A DNA stretch of 64,000 nt from contig JAFGXV010000026.1 of the NCBI GenBank assembly GCA_016936455.1, positions 48,527-112,526 of the forward strand, given 5' to 3'. The translations under genes were made by a program, and so were the position numbers. Positions 20,943 to 31,035 of this stretch are shown here, one piece after another (within the stretch, counting starts at the first letter, position 1; each line of letters starts with the position of its first letter). The notes beneath the pieces are model-generated. The model made no database searches. It worked only from the letters and a program-made list of their open reading frames with translations, and had not been told where the DNA came from. Source of the stretch: Desulfuromonadaceae bacterium (lineage in GTDB: Bacteria; Desulfobacterota; Desulfuromonadia; Desulfuromonadales; Desulfuromonadaceae).

Positions 20943-22175
20943 ATGCGAAGAGTAGTCGTGACTGGCGTTGGCGCCATATCTTCACTGGGCACTGGGGTTG
21001 AAAAGAACTGGACAGCCCTGATGAATGGTCAATCCGGTATTGATCGCATTACACGCTTTGATGCTTCGGATATCCCATCGCAAATTGCCGGTGAAGTGAA
21101 GGATTTTAATCCTGAGGATTATATGGATAAAAAAGAGGTCAAGAAAATGGATCTCTTTATCCAGTATGCCTTGGGCGCCGCGGACATGGCCATGAAGGAT
21201 TCTGGCCTGCAGATTACCGAGGAAAATGCCGAGCGGGTCGGTGTGCTGGTTGGTGCTGGATTGGGTGGTTTACCCGCCATCGAGAAATATCACGACGTTC
21301 TTAATGCGAGCGGCTACAAAAAGATTTCGCCGTTTTTTATCCCCATGCTGATTATCAATCTGGCTCCTGGTCAGATTTCGATTCGCTATGGGGCGAAAGG
21401 GCCCAATGTCTCATCCGTTTCGGCTTGTGCAACGGGAACTCATTCCATCGGTGATGCCTATCACATGATCAAGCGTGGCGATGCCGATGCCATGATTGCA
21501 GGCGGAACGGAATCCACCATCACGCCACTGGCCGTTTCCGGTTTTTGTGTTATGAAAGCCCTGTCAACCCGTAATGATGATCCCAAAGCGGCCAGCCGCC
21601 CCTTTGACAAGGATCGTGACGGCTTTATCATGGCCGAGGGGGCAGGGATGGTGATTCTGGAAGAATATGAGTCCGCAAAAAAGCGCGGAGCGAAGATATA
21701 TGCCGAGGTTTGCGGTTATGGTCTGACTTCTGACGCCTATCATTTGACCGCTCCCGCCCCAGGTGGGGAAGGTGCAGCCCGTTGTATGAAGATGGCACTG
21801 AAACAGGCACAGATGAACCCGGAAGACGTTGATTATGTCAACGCTCATGGCACCTCGACGCCGTTCAATGATCTGTATGAGACACTGGCCATCAAAGCGG
21901 CTCTGGGTGATCATGCGGCCAAGGTGATGGTCAGCTCGACCAAGAGCATGACTGGTCACGGGCTGGGTGCGGCGGGTGCGCTGGAAGCCGTTTATTCGGT
22001 GCTGGCCATCGATCGTGGTGCCGTGCCGCCGACGATCAATCTTCAGGAAGCTTCCCCTGAATGTGATCTGGATTATGTGCCCAATATCGCTCGTCAGGTT
22101 CCGGTGACGGTGGCCATGTCGAATTCCCTTGGTTTTGGCGGTACCAACGCCACACTCGTTTTCCGTAAAGTCTAG
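20943..22175 (+). CDS. fabF: Beta-ketoacyl-ACP synthase II
   Basis: A 410-residue elongating condensing enzyme of FAS II. Active-site cysteine C162 lies in [11 protein letters not shown], and the two histidines are in [11 protein letters not shown] and in [20 protein letters not shown] precedes the ATG. It is separated from acpP by 170 bases containing two hairpins, so its expression probably depends on read-through or on an unseen promoter. FabF rather than FabB is indicated by length and sequence; no fabA/fabB pair is in the window. Confidence 0.96.
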   Translation: MRRVVVTGVGAISSLGTGVEKNWTALMNGQSGIDRITRFDASDIPSQIAGEVKDFNPEDYMDKKEVKKMDLFIQYALGAADMAMKDSGLQITEENAERVGVLVGAGLGGLPAIEKYHDVLNASGYKKISPFFIPMLIINLAPGQISIRYGAKGPNVSSVSACATGTHSIGDAYHMIKRGDADAMIAGGTESTITPLAVSGFCVMKALSTRNDDPKAASRPFDKDRDGFIMAEGAGMVILEEYESAKKRGAKIYAEVCGYGLTSDAYHLTAPAPGGEGAARCMKMALKQAQMNPEDVDYVNAHGTSTPFNDLYETLAIKAALGDHAAKVMVSSTKSMTGHGLGAAGALEAVYSVLAIDRGAVPPTINLQEASPECDLDYVPNIARQVPVTVAMSNSLGFGGTNATLVFRKV

Positions 22176-22188
22176 GTTGAGGGGACGT

Positions 22189-22629
22189 ATGTTACTGATT
22201 GCCAGCGACCATGGCGGCCTGCAACTTAAGCAGGATTTAACCCGTTTTTTGCAGCAGAAGGGGATTGAATTCGACGATCTCGGTGTGCATGAGGATCAAT
22301 CTGTCGATTATCCCGATTATGCAGCGCTGGTTGCCGGAGCGGTGTCGCGAGGTGAGGTTGAGCAAGGCATTCTGATTTGTGGAACGGGTATCGGCATGTC
22401 CATTGCCGCCAATAAATATCCCGGTGTGCGTGCGGCTCTGGTCCATGATGAATTCACGGCACAAATGGCGCGTGAACACAATAACGCCAATATTCTGGTG
22501 CTCGGTGGACGCGTGCTGAAGCCGGAATTGGCACGACGCATGGTGGAGGTGTGGTATTTTGGTCGTTACGAGGGTGGCCGCCATCAGCTGCGTCTTGATA
22601 AGATCCAGCGTCTTGAGCAGCCTGTTTAG
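22189..22629 (+). CDS. rpiB: Ribose-5-phosphate isomerase B
   Basis: A 146-residue enzyme interconverting ribose 5-phosphate and ribulose 5-phosphate. It begins MLLIASDHGG, has the active-site cysteine C64 in ILICGTGIGMSIAANK-type sequence and the conserved HNNANILVLGGR. The frame is open to 22129 inside fabF, but GAGGGG just before 22189 sets the start. It is the last gene before the operon terminator. rpiB next to glyA is a common arrangement and may link ribose phosphate supply with one-carbon and riboflavin synthesis. Confidence 0.95.
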   Translation: MLLIASDHGGLQLKQDLTRFLQQKGIEFDDLGVHEDQSVDYPDYAALVAGAVSRGEVEQGILICGTGIGMSIAANKYPGVRAALVHDEFTAQMAREHNNANILVLGGRVLKPELARRMVEVWYFGRYEGGRHQLRLDKIQRLEQPV

Positions 22630-22657
22630 GGCAGGGCTCGACTGGGAGCAAACACGG

Positions 22658-22690
22658 ACACGGGCGCGCTGCGGCGCGCCCGTGTTTTTT
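22658..22690 (+). terminator. Rho-independent terminator of the fab-rpiB operon
   Basis: A perfect 12-bp GC-rich stem (22658-22669 with 22674-22685, TGCG loop) followed by TTTTTT. It lies only about 40 bases before the glyA start codon. Confidence 0.93.
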
Positions 22691-22731
22691 ACACCAATTT
22701 AGTTTCAGTATTCAACGCAGGGAGAATCTCC

Positions 22732-23979
22732 ATGGAAACTTTGGCTCAGTTCGATCCTGAAATCTTTCAGTCTATCCGTCAGGAAACCGAGCGGCAGGAA
22801 TACAATCTCGAATTCATTGCTTCGGAAAATTTTGTCAGCGAGCGTGTTCTTGAAGCGCAGGGATCGGTACTGACCAACAAGTACGCGGAAGGTTATCCCG
22901 GCAAGCGCTATTACGGCGGTTGTGAAGTTGTCGATGTCGCCGAACAGCTTGCTATTGATCGCGCTAAACAGCTGTTTGGTGCTGACCACGCGAACGTCCA
23001 GCCACACTCAGGTTCCCAGGCGAATATGGCGGTTTACTTCTCTGCCTGTCAACCCGGGGACACGGTGCTGGGCATGAATCTGGCGCATGGCGGCCATCTG
23101 ACCCATGGATCTCCGGTCAATTTTTCCGGCAAACTCTACAATATCGTGCCTTATGGTGTGAAACGGGAAACCGGCACCATTGATTATGATGAGGTCGAAT
23201 CGCTGGCCGTTGCCCATCAGCCGAAACTGATCGTGGTTGGCGCCAGTGCCTATCCGCGCGCGATCGACTTCGAAGCTTTCCGCCGTATAGCCGACCGTGT
23301 CGGCGCCCCGGTCATGGTCGACATGGCGCATATTGCCGGTCTGGTTGCCACGGGTGAGCATGCCAACCCGGTTCCCTATGCGGAATTTGTCACGACGACG
23401 ACACATAAAACGCTGCGTGGTCCGCGTGGCGGGATGATCCTCTGTCGCGAGGAGTGGGCCAAGAAGATCAACAGCAATATCTTCCCCGGCTGCCAGGGTG
23501 GGCCGCTGATGCATGTCATCGCTGCCAAGGCTGTGGCATTCAAGGAAGCGCTGTCGGAGGATTTCAAAACCTACGCCCACCAGGTAGTGCTCAATGCCAA
23601 AGCCCTGGCTGATGGCCTGCTGGCCCGTGGTTACAATCTGGTCTCCGGCGGTACTGACAATCACCTCATTCTGGTGGATCTCAGCGGCAGCGAGTTGACG
23701 GGCAAGGCGGCTGAAGAGGCTCTTGGCAAAGCCGGTATCACGGTCAACAAGAATGCCGTGCCGTTCGATACCCGTTCTCCTTTTGTCACCAGTGGTTTCC
23801 GTATCGGAACCCCTGCGACGACGACGCGCGGGCTGAAAGAGGAGCAGATGAAGCAGGTGGCTGAATGGATCGATCGTGCGTTGACCCAGCACGAAGATGA
23901 GCAGGCTCTGGCCACCATCTGCGGTGAAGTCCGCGAGCTGTGCCAGCAGTTCCCGCTGTACGCTCACCGTTTGAAGTAG
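22732..23979 (+). CDS. glyA: Serine hydroxymethyltransferase
   Basis: A 415-residue PLP enzyme converting serine and tetrahydrofolate to glycine and methylene-tetrahydrofolate. The PLP lysine is K226 in [23 protein letters not shown] and [18 protein letters not shown] near the N-terminus are signatures. GGGAG lies nine bases upstream. It follows a strong terminator closely, so either the terminator leaks or a promoter overlaps it. It heads a run of nine genes ending with hom. Confidence 0.97.
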   Translation: METLAQFDPEIFQSIRQETERQEYNLEFIASENFVSERVLEAQGSVLTNKYAEGYPGKRYYGGCEVVDVAEQLAIDRAKQLFGADHANVQPHSGSQANMAVYFSACQPGDTVLGMNLAHGGHLTHGSPVNFSGKLYNIVPYGVKRETGTIDYDEVESLAVAHQPKLIVVGASAYPRAIDFEAFRRIADRVGAPVMVDMAHIAGLVATGEHANPVPYAEFVTTTTHKTLRGPRGGMILCREEWAKKINSNIFPGCQGGPLMHVIAAKAVAFKEALSEDFKTYAHQVVLNAKALADGLLARGYNLVSGGTDNHLILVDLSGSELTGKAAEEALGKAGITVNKNAVPFDTRSPFVTSGFRIGTPATTTRGLKEEQMKQVAEWIDRALTQHEDEQALATICGEVRELCQQFPLYAHRLK

Positions 23980-23994
23980 ACAACGGCCGAACGC

Positions 23995-24492
23995 ATGGAA
24001 CGCCCCTCCTGGGAGGAGTACTTCATGGACATTGCGCGGCTGGTCTCCAGCCGCTCAACCTGTCTGCGACGGCAGGTTGGCGCCGTGATCGTCAAGGACA
24101 AGAATGTCCTGGCCACCGGCTACAATGGAACACCTTGCGGAATCCGCCACTGCAGCGAAACCGGCTGTCTGCGGGAGCAGCTTCAGGTGCCTTCCGGCCA
24201 GCGCCACGAGCTGTGTCGCGGTCTGCATGCCGAGCAGAATGCCATCATTCAGGCGGCCAAGCACGGTATCAATATCGCTGGTGGAAGTCTTTACTGCACC
24301 AACGCACCCTGTGTGATCTGTGCCAAAATGCTGATCAATGCCGGCCTGAGCGAAATCGTTTACCTTGAAGGCTATCCGGATGAACTGTCGGCGGATCTGC
24401 TGAGGGAATCGGGTCTGACGGTCAGACGGTTTGAAGCTGGCCATCGTCAATCCTTGTCGCAGTCTACGACTGATTTGAAGGTCATACCATGA
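23995..24492 (+). CDS. dCMP deaminase (ComEB-like cytidine/deoxycytidylate deaminase)
   Basis: A 165-residue zinc-dependent deaminase that makes dUMP from dCMP for thymidylate synthesis. Zinc ligands and catalytic glutamate are in GLHAEQNAI and [11 protein letters not shown]; an additional N-terminal [14 protein letters not shown] and the GYNGTP segment match deoxycytidylate deaminases. Starts 15 bases after glyA and overlaps nrdR by four bases, consistent with a nucleotide/one-carbon operon. Competence function of the Bacillus namesake is not implied. Confidence 0.92.
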   Translation: MERPSWEEYFMDIARLVSSRSTCLRRQVGAVIVKDKNVLATGYNGTPCGIRHCSETGCLREQLQVPSGQRHELCRGLHAEQNAIIQAAKHGINIAGGSLYCTNAPCVICAKMLINAGLSEIVYLEGYPDELSADLLRESGLTVRRFEAGHRQSLSQSTTDLKVIP

Positions 24493-24968
24493 AGTGTCCC
24501 TTCTGTGGTTGCATGGATACCCGGGTCGTGGATTCACGCCTGGGCAAGGAAGGTAACAATATTCGCCGTCGCCGCGAGTGTGTCGCCTGTGACCGTCGTT
24601 TTACCACCTATGAACGCGTCGAGGAGATCCTGCCACTGGTGGTCAAGAAGGACGGTCGACGCGAGCCTTTCGATCGCGGCAAGATCATTGCCGGCATGCT
24701 GCGGGCCTGTGAAAAACGACCCGTTCCCATTGAGACCATCGAAAAAATCGTTGATCAGTTGGAGATCGAGTTTCAGGAACTGCCTGAACGTGAGATCCTG
24801 GCGAGTCAGATTGGCGAAGCGGTCATGCGCGTGCTGCACGACCTAGATGAGGTTGCTTATGTCCGATTTGCCTCGGTTTATCGTCAGTTCAAGGATATCA
24901 ATGAATTCATGCAGGAATTGACGGATATCCTCAGCCACCAGAAAAACAAGTCATCTGACAGCCGGTGA
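24489..24968 (+). CDS. nrdR: Transcriptional repressor NrdR
   Basis: A 159-residue regulator of ribonucleotide reductase genes. The zinc ribbon uses C3, C6, C31 and C34, with RRRREC between; an ATP-cone domain fills about residues 49-139 ([16 protein letters not shown]). NrdR senses dATP/ATP and binds paired NrdR boxes upstream of nrd genes. No NrdR box was recognised within this window. Its ATG overlaps the dCMP deaminase stop and its stop overlaps the ribD start, so all three are translationally coupled. Confidence 0.96.
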   Translation: MKCPFCGCMDTRVVDSRLGKEGNNIRRRRECVACDRRFTTYERVEEILPLVVKKDGRREPFDRGKIIAGMLRACEKRPVPIETIEKIVDQLEIEFQELPEREILASQIGEAVMRVLHDLDEVAYVRFASVYRQFKDINEFMQELTDILSHQKNKSSDSR

Positions 24969-26128
24969 CCGTCGTGATCGGAGAGCAACAGGAGACAGCG
25001 ATCGCTCAGCATGAGAGCTACATGCGGTTGGCGCTGGATCTGGCGCGTTGCGCTGAGGGACGAACCGGGCCGAATCCGCCTGTGGGAGCGTTGATCGTTG
25101 TCGACGGGGTCATTGTCGGTCGTGGTTTTCATCCCAGAGCGGGCGAGCCCCATGCCGAAGTTTTTGCTCTGTGCGATGCCGCAGAGCAATCGCGGGGCGC
25201 TGATGTCTATGTAACGCTAGAACCCTGTTCACACCACGGCCGGACGGGACCTTGCTGTGATGCGCTGATTGCCGCCGGGATTCGGCGCGTTTTTATCGGC
25301 ATGTCTGATCCGAATCCACTGGTCAATGGTCGAGGCGTTGCGCGACTGCGCGCTGCGGGGGTCGAAGTGGTGACGGGCATTCTGGAAAAAGAATGCCGTC
25401 ATCTGATCGCGCCCTTTATCAAACATGTGACCAGCGGGTTGCCGCTGGTCATCCTCAAAAGTGCCATGACTCTGGATGGGAAAACCGCTACGGTGACGGG
25501 TGATTCCCAGTGGATTACCAATGTTCGGAGTCGGCTGCATGTGCATGAGGTCCGTAACCGGGTGGATGCCATTCTGGTTGGGATCGGAACCGTGCTGGCT
25601 GATGATCCGCGCCTGACGACGCGTCTGAACGAAATACCAGCGATTGGCATGCGGGATCCGTTGCGCGTGGTTCTCGATGCCTCGTTGCGTATTCCTCTGA
25701 CTGCCCAACTGCTGAACCTTGATTCTGCGGCGTCGACGCTGATCCTGACGACAGGGGCAGCAGCGCAAGACAAGGTTGAGCAGTTGCGGGCGCTGTCAGG
25801 TGTTGAAGTCGAGATACTCCCGGCCGATGACGCTGGCCAGGTCGAGCTGTTGGCGGCGCTGCAACTGTTGGGACGGCGACAGGTCCAGAGCCTGCTCATT
25901 GAGGGCGGGGCCAGAATCCATCAATCTTTTTTGCAGCAGCGCCTGATAGACCGTGTCATGGTGTATGTTGCTCCGAAATTGCTCGGCGGGTCGGATGGCC
26001 AGGGCCTCTTCTGCGGACCGGGACCTCAGCGGTTGGCTGAAGCCCTGTCGTTGCAGGAACTCCGTACCCGACGTTTTGATGATGATATCCTTATCGAAGC
26101 AGAGGTCGCATCATGTTTACCGGTCTGA
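24965..26128 (+). CDS. ribD: Bifunctional pyrimidine deaminase/reductase RibD
   Basis: A 387-residue enzyme for the second and third steps of riboflavin synthesis. The N-terminal deaminase (residues about 18-160) has PNPPVGAL, the zinc motif [10 protein letters not shown] and [14 protein letters not shown]; the C-terminal reductase (about 165-385) shows [12 protein letters not shown] and [12 protein letters not shown]. The proposed start is a GTG overlapping the nrdR stop; a downstream ATG at residue 20 is also possible. It overlaps ribE by 16 bases. Confidence 0.95.
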   Translation: MTVVIGEQQETAIAQHESYMRLALDLARCAEGRTGPNPPVGALIVVDGVIVGRGFHPRAGEPHAEVFALCDAAEQSRGADVYVTLEPCSHHGRTGPCCDALIAAGIRRVFIGMSDPNPLVNGRGVARLRAAGVEVVTGILEKECRHLIAPFIKHVTSGLPLVILKSAMTLDGKTATVTGDSQWITNVRSRLHVHEVRNRVDAILVGIGTVLADDPRLTTRLNEIPAIGMRDPLRVVLDASLRIPLTAQLLNLDSAASTLILTTGAAAQDKVEQLRALSGVEVEILPADDAGQVELLAALQLLGRRQVQSLLIEGGARIHQSFLQQRLIDRVMVYVAPKLLGGSDGQGLFCGPGPQRLAEALSLQELRTRRFDDDILIEAEVASCLPV

Positions 26129-26754
26129 TCGAAGATCTGGGCGAGGTGCGTGCCTTGCGTCAGCAGGGCGGCAGCACACGGATTTGTCTGGCTACACACC
26201 TGCCCATGGAGGAAATCGCCCTTGGCGACAGTATTGCTGTCAACGGCGTGTGCCTGACCGTGGTCGAGTGGGGCGGTGGAACGTTCAGTGCCGATGTCTC
26301 TCCGGAGACGTTGCAGCGTTCCAATCTGGGGCTCCTGCGAGCCGGCTCTGCCGTCAACCTTGAGCGGGCGCTGCGCTTGAGTGATCGCCTGGGTGGACAT
26401 CTGGTCAGCGGGCATATCGATGCCTGTGCGGTTGTACGTCAGCGTGCGACCGACGGCAATGCCATCCGCTTCAGTTTTGACCTAGATGCCGCTGCACTGC
26501 GCTACGTGGTGGAAAAAGGTTCCGTTGCTATTGATGGGATCAGTTTGACGGTCAATCAGGTAACAAATGATGGTTTTTCCGTGGCGGTGATTCCTCACAG
26601 CCTTGCGAAAACAACCCTGCAGCATTATGGTGTGGGTTCCCGCGTCAATGTGGAAACGGATTTGATCGGGCGCTATGTCGAAAAATTGATTGGACGGGGA
26701 ACACAGACAGGTGGTTTGACCCTCGAAACTCTCGCCCGGAATGGATTTGTCTAA
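26113..26754 (+). CDS. ribE: Riboflavin synthase alpha subunit
   Basis: A 213-residue enzyme that dismutates two molecules of lumazine to riboflavin. It begins [12 protein letters not shown] and has two lumazine-binding repeats, each with a GDSIAVNGVCLTV or GSVAIDGISLTV motif (about residues 37-50 and 136-148). The gene overlaps the end of ribD by 16 bases. The 75-base gap to ribBA contains a 7-bp stem (26764-26770 with 26794-26800). No FMN riboswitch is present upstream in this operon. Confidence 0.96.
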   Translation: MFTGLIEDLGEVRALRQQGGSTRICLATHLPMEEIALGDSIAVNGVCLTVVEWGGGTFSADVSPETLQRSNLGLLRAGSAVNLERALRLSDRLGGHLVSGHIDACAVVRQRATDGNAIRFSFDLDAAALRYVVEKGSVAIDGISLTVNQVTNDGFSVAVIPHSLAKTTLQHYGVGSRVNVETDLIGRYVEKLIGRGTQTGGLTLETLARNGFV

Positions 26755-26829
26755 CCTGTGATGAGGTGTCGAAATGGCGGATGCGTCTGAACAGACACCT
26801 GTGAAGCAATATGGAAAGGAGATGGCAAG

Positions 26830-28035
26830 GTGCCGATAGCAAAGATTGAAGCCGCACTGGAAGATCTGCGTCAAGGTAAGATGGTGATTCTCGTGGATGA
26901 TGAGGATCGGGAGAATGAAGGCGATCTGACCATGGCGGCTGAGATGGTGACGCCTGAGGCGATCAATTTTATGGCCAAAGAGGGACGCGGTCTGATCTGC
27001 CTTTCTCTGACCGAGGACCGGGCCGACTTTCTGGACCTGCCGCTGATGGTCACGGACAACAGTTCTTCCTTCGGTACCGCATTCACGGTTTCCATTGAAG
27101 CCCGCAGCGGTGTGACCACGGGGATTTCTGCGGCGGATCGTGCGCATACCATCAAGGTGGCGATCGATGACACCTCAAGCGCTCGCGATCTGGCGCGACC
27201 GGGTCATGTCTTCCCGTTGCGGGCGCGCAAGGGTGGTGTGCTGGTGCGCACAGGTCAGACGGAGGGTTCTGTTGACCTGGCACGCCTGGCCGGACTCAAA
27301 CCGGCCGGGGTGATCTGCGAAATCATGAACGAGGACGGAACCATGTCTCGTATGCCGCAACTTCAGGTCTTCGCAGAAAAGTTCGGTCTGAAGATCGTCT
27401 CCGTAGCTGACCTGGTCGCCTACCGCATGCGCAAGGAACTGCTGGTGCGCCGCGGCGCAGAAACCCTGTTGCCGACCTGGTTCGGTGGTGATTTCAAAGC
27501 CATTGTTTATGAAAACGATGTCGACAAGGCTCACCATGTGGCATTGGTCAAGGGGGAAATTAACCCGGATACGCCGGTACTGGTACGGGTTCACTCTGAA
27601 TGTCTGACGGGTGATGTGTTCGGTTCACGTCGCTGTGACTGTGGTGAGCAACTGCAGGCGGCCATGGCCCAGATCGAAAAAGACGGAACTGGTGTCGTGC
27701 TGTACCTGCGTCAGGAAGGGCGCGGCATTGGCCTGGTCAATAAACTCAAGGCTTACGCCTTGCAGGATTGCGGACACGATACTGTCGAGGCCAACGAAGC
27801 TCTAGGCTTTAAACCTGACCTGCGCGATTACGGTATCGGTGCCCAGATCCTGGCGGATCTCGGTGTGGGCAAAATCCGCCTGATGACGAACAACCCCCGC
27901 AAGATGATCGGGCTGCAGGGCTACGGCCTTGAGATCGTCGAGCGCGTGGCGATCGAGATGCCCGCCAACGCGGCTAACGAGCGCTATCTGAAAACGAAAA
28001 AGGAAAAAATGGGTCACTTGTTGGAAAAACTTTAA
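26830..28035 (+). CDS. ribBA: Bifunctional DHBP synthase/GTP cyclohydrolase II RibBA
   Basis: A 401-residue fusion supplying both precursors of lumazine. The RibB domain (about residues 1-200) shows [15 protein letters not shown] and the ribulose-phosphate site; the RibA domain (about 205-400) has the zinc motif [15 protein letters not shown] and RQEGRGIGL. Start is a GTG with AAAGGAG ten bases upstream. The RibA part keeps the three zinc cysteines, so both activities look intact. Confidence 0.96.
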   Translation: MPIAKIEAALEDLRQGKMVILVDDEDRENEGDLTMAAEMVTPEAINFMAKEGRGLICLSLTEDRADFLDLPLMVTDNSSSFGTAFTVSIEARSGVTTGISAADRAHTIKVAIDDTSSARDLARPGHVFPLRARKGGVLVRTGQTEGSVDLARLAGLKPAGVICEIMNEDGTMSRMPQLQVFAEKFGLKIVSVADLVAYRMRKELLVRRGAETLLPTWFGGDFKAIVYENDVDKAHHVALVKGEINPDTPVLVRVHSECLTGDVFGSRRCDCGEQLQAAMAQIEKDGTGVVLYLRQEGRGIGLVNKLKAYALQDCGHDTVEANEALGFKPDLRDYGIGAQILADLGVGKIRLMTNNPRKMIGLQGYGLEIVERVAIEMPANAANERYLKTKKEKMGHLLEKL

Positions 28036-28074
28036 TTTTCGTTATTTCGTCCAAATAGAATACAGGAGATGAAA

Positions 28075-28542
28075 ATGGCCAATCAGATTGCAGGTCAGCT
28101 GGATGCCAGTGGTCAGAAATTCGCGATTGTTGTCAGTCGCTTCAATAGCTTTATTTGTGAACGCCTGCTGGAAGGCGCGATTGATGCCATCGTGCGCCAT
28201 GGCGGCAATGAAGAGCAGATTGATGTGGTGCGTGTCCCCGGCGCATTTGAAATTCCCCTGGTGACGAAAAAACTGGCTCAAAGCAGCCGCTACGATGCCA
28301 TCATTTGCCTGGGCGCCGTGATTCGTGGGGCCACACCTCATTTTGACTATGTCAGTGCCGAGGTCTCCAAGGGGATTGCCAGCGTTAGTCTCGATACCTC
28401 CGTTCCGGTGGCCTTTGGTGTTCTGACAACGGATACCATTGAACAGGCTGTTGAGCGCGCAGGGACCAAGGCCGGCAATAAAGGATTCGAGGCCGCCATG
28501 ACCGCGATCGAGATGGTCAACCTTTTCAGAAATATTGCTTAA
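28075..28542 (+). CDS. ribH: 6,7-dimethyl-8-ribityllumazine synthase
   Basis: A 155-residue subunit of the icosahedral lumazine synthase. [34 protein letters not shown] and [12 protein letters not shown] are conserved active-site segments. The ATG at 28075 is preferred to that at 28069 because GGAG then sits eight bases upstream. It directly abuts nusB, a conserved gene pair. Confidence 0.97.
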   Translation: MANQIAGQLDASGQKFAIVVSRFNSFICERLLEGAIDAIVRHGGNEEQIDVVRVPGAFEIPLVTKKLAQSSRYDAIICLGAVIRGATPHFDYVSAEVSKGIASVSLDTSVPVAFGVLTTDTIEQAVERAGTKAGNKGFEAAMTAIEMVNLFRNIA

Positions 28543-29010
28543 ATGGCACAGGGTAAACGACGCAGCGGGCGGGAATGCGCCCTGAAGATTCTTTACAGTT
28601 TGTATGATCAGGAGAAGCCTCTAGAGCTGGTACTGGCTGATTTCTGGACCAATTTCCGTTTTCAGGATGACGTCCTGGGTGAAGCGGAAGAGGGGACTTC
28701 AGGCAATGTGTCGGCGGATGTCCGAACTTTTGCTGATGAATTGGTGCGCGGTGTCTATGATCATCTGGAAGAGATCGACTCCGCGTTGCTGGCGACATCG
28801 AAAAACTGGTCGTTAGACCGGATGGATCGACTGGATCTTTCGTTGATGCGCCTTGCCTCGTACGAATTGCTTTACGTGCCACAGACGCCGGCCCGTGTTG
28901 TCATCAACGAGGCGATTGAAATCGCCAAGCGCTACGGAACCAAGGATTCACCGGCTTTTCTGAACGGTGTTCTTGATAAAATTGCCATACGTGCGCAAAA
29001 GAAAGATTAA
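28543..29010 (+). CDS. nusB: Transcription antitermination factor NusB
   Basis: A 155-residue all-helical RNA-binding protein acting with NusE in rRNA antitermination. The N-terminal KRRSGRECALKILYS arginine-rich box and the C-terminal RVVINEAIEIAKRYG and FLNGVLDKIA are signatures. The ATG follows the ribH stop without a gap, so translation is probably coupled. Confidence 0.95.
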   Translation: MAQGKRRSGRECALKILYSLYDQEKPLELVLADFWTNFRFQDDVLGEAEEGTSGNVSADVRTFADELVRGVYDHLEEIDSALLATSKNWSLDRMDRLDLSLMRLASYELLYVPQTPARVVINEAIEIAKRYGTKDSPAFLNGVLDKIAIRAQKKD

Positions 29011-29036
29011 ATTTACTTTTTGAACAGGATGATGGG

Positions 29037-30347
29037 ATGAAAACGATAAAGGTCGGTTTGCTCGGATTTGGTACCATCGGTACCGGAGTTGTCAGGGTTT
29101 TCCAGAATAATGCGCGCGTGCTTGAGCAGCGGCTCGGACTCCGCCTTGAACTGGCGGGAATTGCCGATCTTGATATGACAACGGATCGGGGCGTTGTCCT
29201 GGAAGACGGGGTGCTGACCAATGATGCCCAGTCACTGCTCAATCATCCTGAAATCGATATCATCATCGAACTGATCGGTGGTTATGAACCCGCCCGCACC
29301 TTTGTGCTGCAGGCCCTGAAAAATGGCAAGCATGTGGTGACGGCCAATAAGGCGCTGCTGGCACTGTACGGCGAGGAATTACTCAAAGTCGCGGCCGAAA
29401 ATCAGGTCAGTATTCTGTTTGAAGCGGCTGTTGGCGGCGGCATCCCGGTGCTGTCGGCCATCCGTGAGAATCTGGGTGCCAATAACTTCAGTGCCGTTCA
29501 GGGTATCCTTAATGGAACCTGTAACTATATCCTTACGCGCATGACGGAAAACGGAGAAGATTTTTCTCTGGTACTCGGCGATGCGCAGAAATTGGGCTAT
29601 GCCGAAGCTGATCCGACCTTTGATATCGAAGGAATTGATACTGCACATAAGCTCTCGATCCTGATTTCCATGTGTTTTGGTACCTGGATTGATTTCAAAC
29701 AGATTTACACTGAAGGCATCACACGTATTTCTGCGCTCGATATCCAGTTCGCACGTCAGTTCGGATATCAGGTAAAACTGCTGGCCATTGGCAAGATGGA
29801 AGAGGGGACCATTGAGGCCCGTGTTCATCCGACCATGGTGCCCGAACACTATGCGCTTTCCGATGTGCGCGGGGTCTTCAACGGGGTGCGCCTGATGGGT
29901 GATTTTGTTGGTCCCGTTGTTCTGCAGGGTCGTGGGGCCGGCATGGACGCAACGGCTTCGGCTGTTATGGGCGACGTGATCAGTCTGTCCCGGGCCATGG
30001 CGGGTGGATCGACGCGTATGACTCCTCCCCTTGGCTTTCAGCCCTCATTGATGCAACGTTTGCCGGTGAAGGCGATGGCTGATATTGTCTGTCACTATTA
30101 CCTGCGCTTTATGGTTTCGGATCAGCCGGGTGTGCTGGCGGCCATTTCCGGCATCCTCGGCAAGTATGATATCAGTATCAGTTCCATGGTCCAGTCCGAA
30201 GCCAAGGGTGGGGGCTGGGTGCCGATCGTCATGGTGACCCACGAAGCACGTGAGGATAATGTGCGGCGGGCGCTGGCGGAAATCGACGAGCTAGCGGTCA
30301 TCGGCGACAAGAGTCTGCTCATCCGCATGGAAAACAACCTGTCCTGA
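29037..30347 (+). CDS. hom: Homoserine dehydrogenase
   Basis: A 436-residue NAD(P)-dependent enzyme of threonine/methionine synthesis. The Rossmann motif GFGTIGTGV is at residues 9-17, the substrate region GILNGTCNYIL at about 158, and a C-terminal ACT domain (about 355-430, FMVSDQPGVLAAI) suggests threonine feedback inhibition. Monofunctional, without the aspartokinase fusion. GGATGATGG precedes the ATG. It ends the glyA-rib-nusB run, followed by a terminator. Confidence 0.95.
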   Translation: MKTIKVGLLGFGTIGTGVVRVFQNNARVLEQRLGLRLELAGIADLDMTTDRGVVLEDGVLTNDAQSLLNHPEIDIIIELIGGYEPARTFVLQALKNGKHVVTANKALLALYGEELLKVAAENQVSILFEAAVGGGIPVLSAIRENLGANNFSAVQGILNGTCNYILTRMTENGEDFSLVLGDAQKLGYAEADPTFDIEGIDTAHKLSILISMCFGTWIDFKQIYTEGITRISALDIQFARQFGYQVKLLAIGKMEEGTIEARVHPTMVPEHYALSDVRGVFNGVRLMGDFVGPVVLQGRGAGMDATASAVMGDVISLSRAMAGGSTRMTPPLGFQPSLMQRLPVKAMADIVCHYYLRFMVSDQPGVLAAISGILGKYDISISSMVQSEAKGGGWVPIVMVTHEAREDNVRRALAEIDELAVIGDKSLLIRMENNLS

Positions 30348-30362
30348 TTCTCTCCGTTCGAC

Positions 30363-30402
30363 AAGGCACCCCATGACTCACTCATGCCGGGTGCCTTTTT
30401 TT
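30363..30402 (+). terminator. Rho-independent terminator after hom
   Basis: A nine-pair stem (30363-30371 with 30389-30397, 17-base loop) leading into TTTTTTT. Its position 16 bases after the hom stop ends the glyA-hom transcript. Confidence 0.85.
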
Positions 30403-30417
30403 AGAAACGACCTGAGC

Positions 30418-30927
30418 ATGAAGCTTGGAATCCTTTCCGATACGCACTGGCCCTCGCTGACGGCTGGACGAGCACTGGCTGAACTTCTCTGTCAGAGCGT
30501 GTTCCGGGATGTTGAGGCCATTCTGCATGCCGGTGATATGGTGCATCCAGATGTGGCAATGCTCTTTGCGCCGCTGCCTTTTTACGGTGTCTGCGGCAAC
30601 ATGGACAGGGCGAACGGTGTTTATCCTGCCCGGCGTGTTCTTGAGATGGCAGGCCGCCGGATCGGACTGATTCATGGCTGGGGTCCGACAAGTGGCCTTG
30701 AAGCGCGGGTTAGGGCGGCCTTTTCTGATGTTGCCCTCGATGTTCTCATCTATGGTCATAGCCATCAGCCTGTGTGCCACCAGGTGGGAAACACCCTGTT
30801 GCTTAATCCCGGCAGTGCGGCAGATCGCCGTAGTGCGCCTTGCCATTCCGTTGCCTTGCTGTCTCTTGACCCGTTGGGTGTTCATGCGGAATTGATCAAC
30901 ATTGACGATGGCAGCAAAATCGTCTAA
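30418..30927 (+). CDS. YfcE/MJ0936 family metallophosphoesterase
   Basis: A 169-residue calcineurin-like phosphodiesterase with all five metal motifs: SDTH (residues 7-10), HAGDMV, GNMD, IHGWG and GHSHQP. Family members hydrolyse model phosphodiesters; physiological substrates are mostly unknown. The frame is open to 30373, but that region is the hom terminator, so the ATG at 30418 is chosen although its ribosome-binding site is weak. Confidence 0.88.
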   Translation: MKLGILSDTHWPSLTAGRALAELLCQSVFRDVEAILHAGDMVHPDVAMLFAPLPFYGVCGNMDRANGVYPARRVLEMAGRRIGLIHGWGPTSGLEARVRAAFSDVALDVLIYGHSHQPVCHQVGNTLLLNPGSAADRRSAPCHSVALLSLDPLGVHAELINIDDGSKIV

Positions 30928-31035
30928 CGTTCATGATTCGTCAGGCTCCCGTAACAGCTTCATCTGAGAGGCGTTCTGTGTTGCGCTGAGTCGTTGTGTT
31001 TGCGTTGTTGTGAAAAAAACGATCGTGGGGGAACA

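Noticed and set aside
23008..23967. 319-codon open frame on the minus strand
   Set aside because: Antisense shadow of glyA.
26764..26800. 7-bp inverted repeat before ribBA as an FMN riboswitch
   Set aside because: Too short and lacking the conserved six-helix RFN element sequence; probably a simple intercistronic stem.
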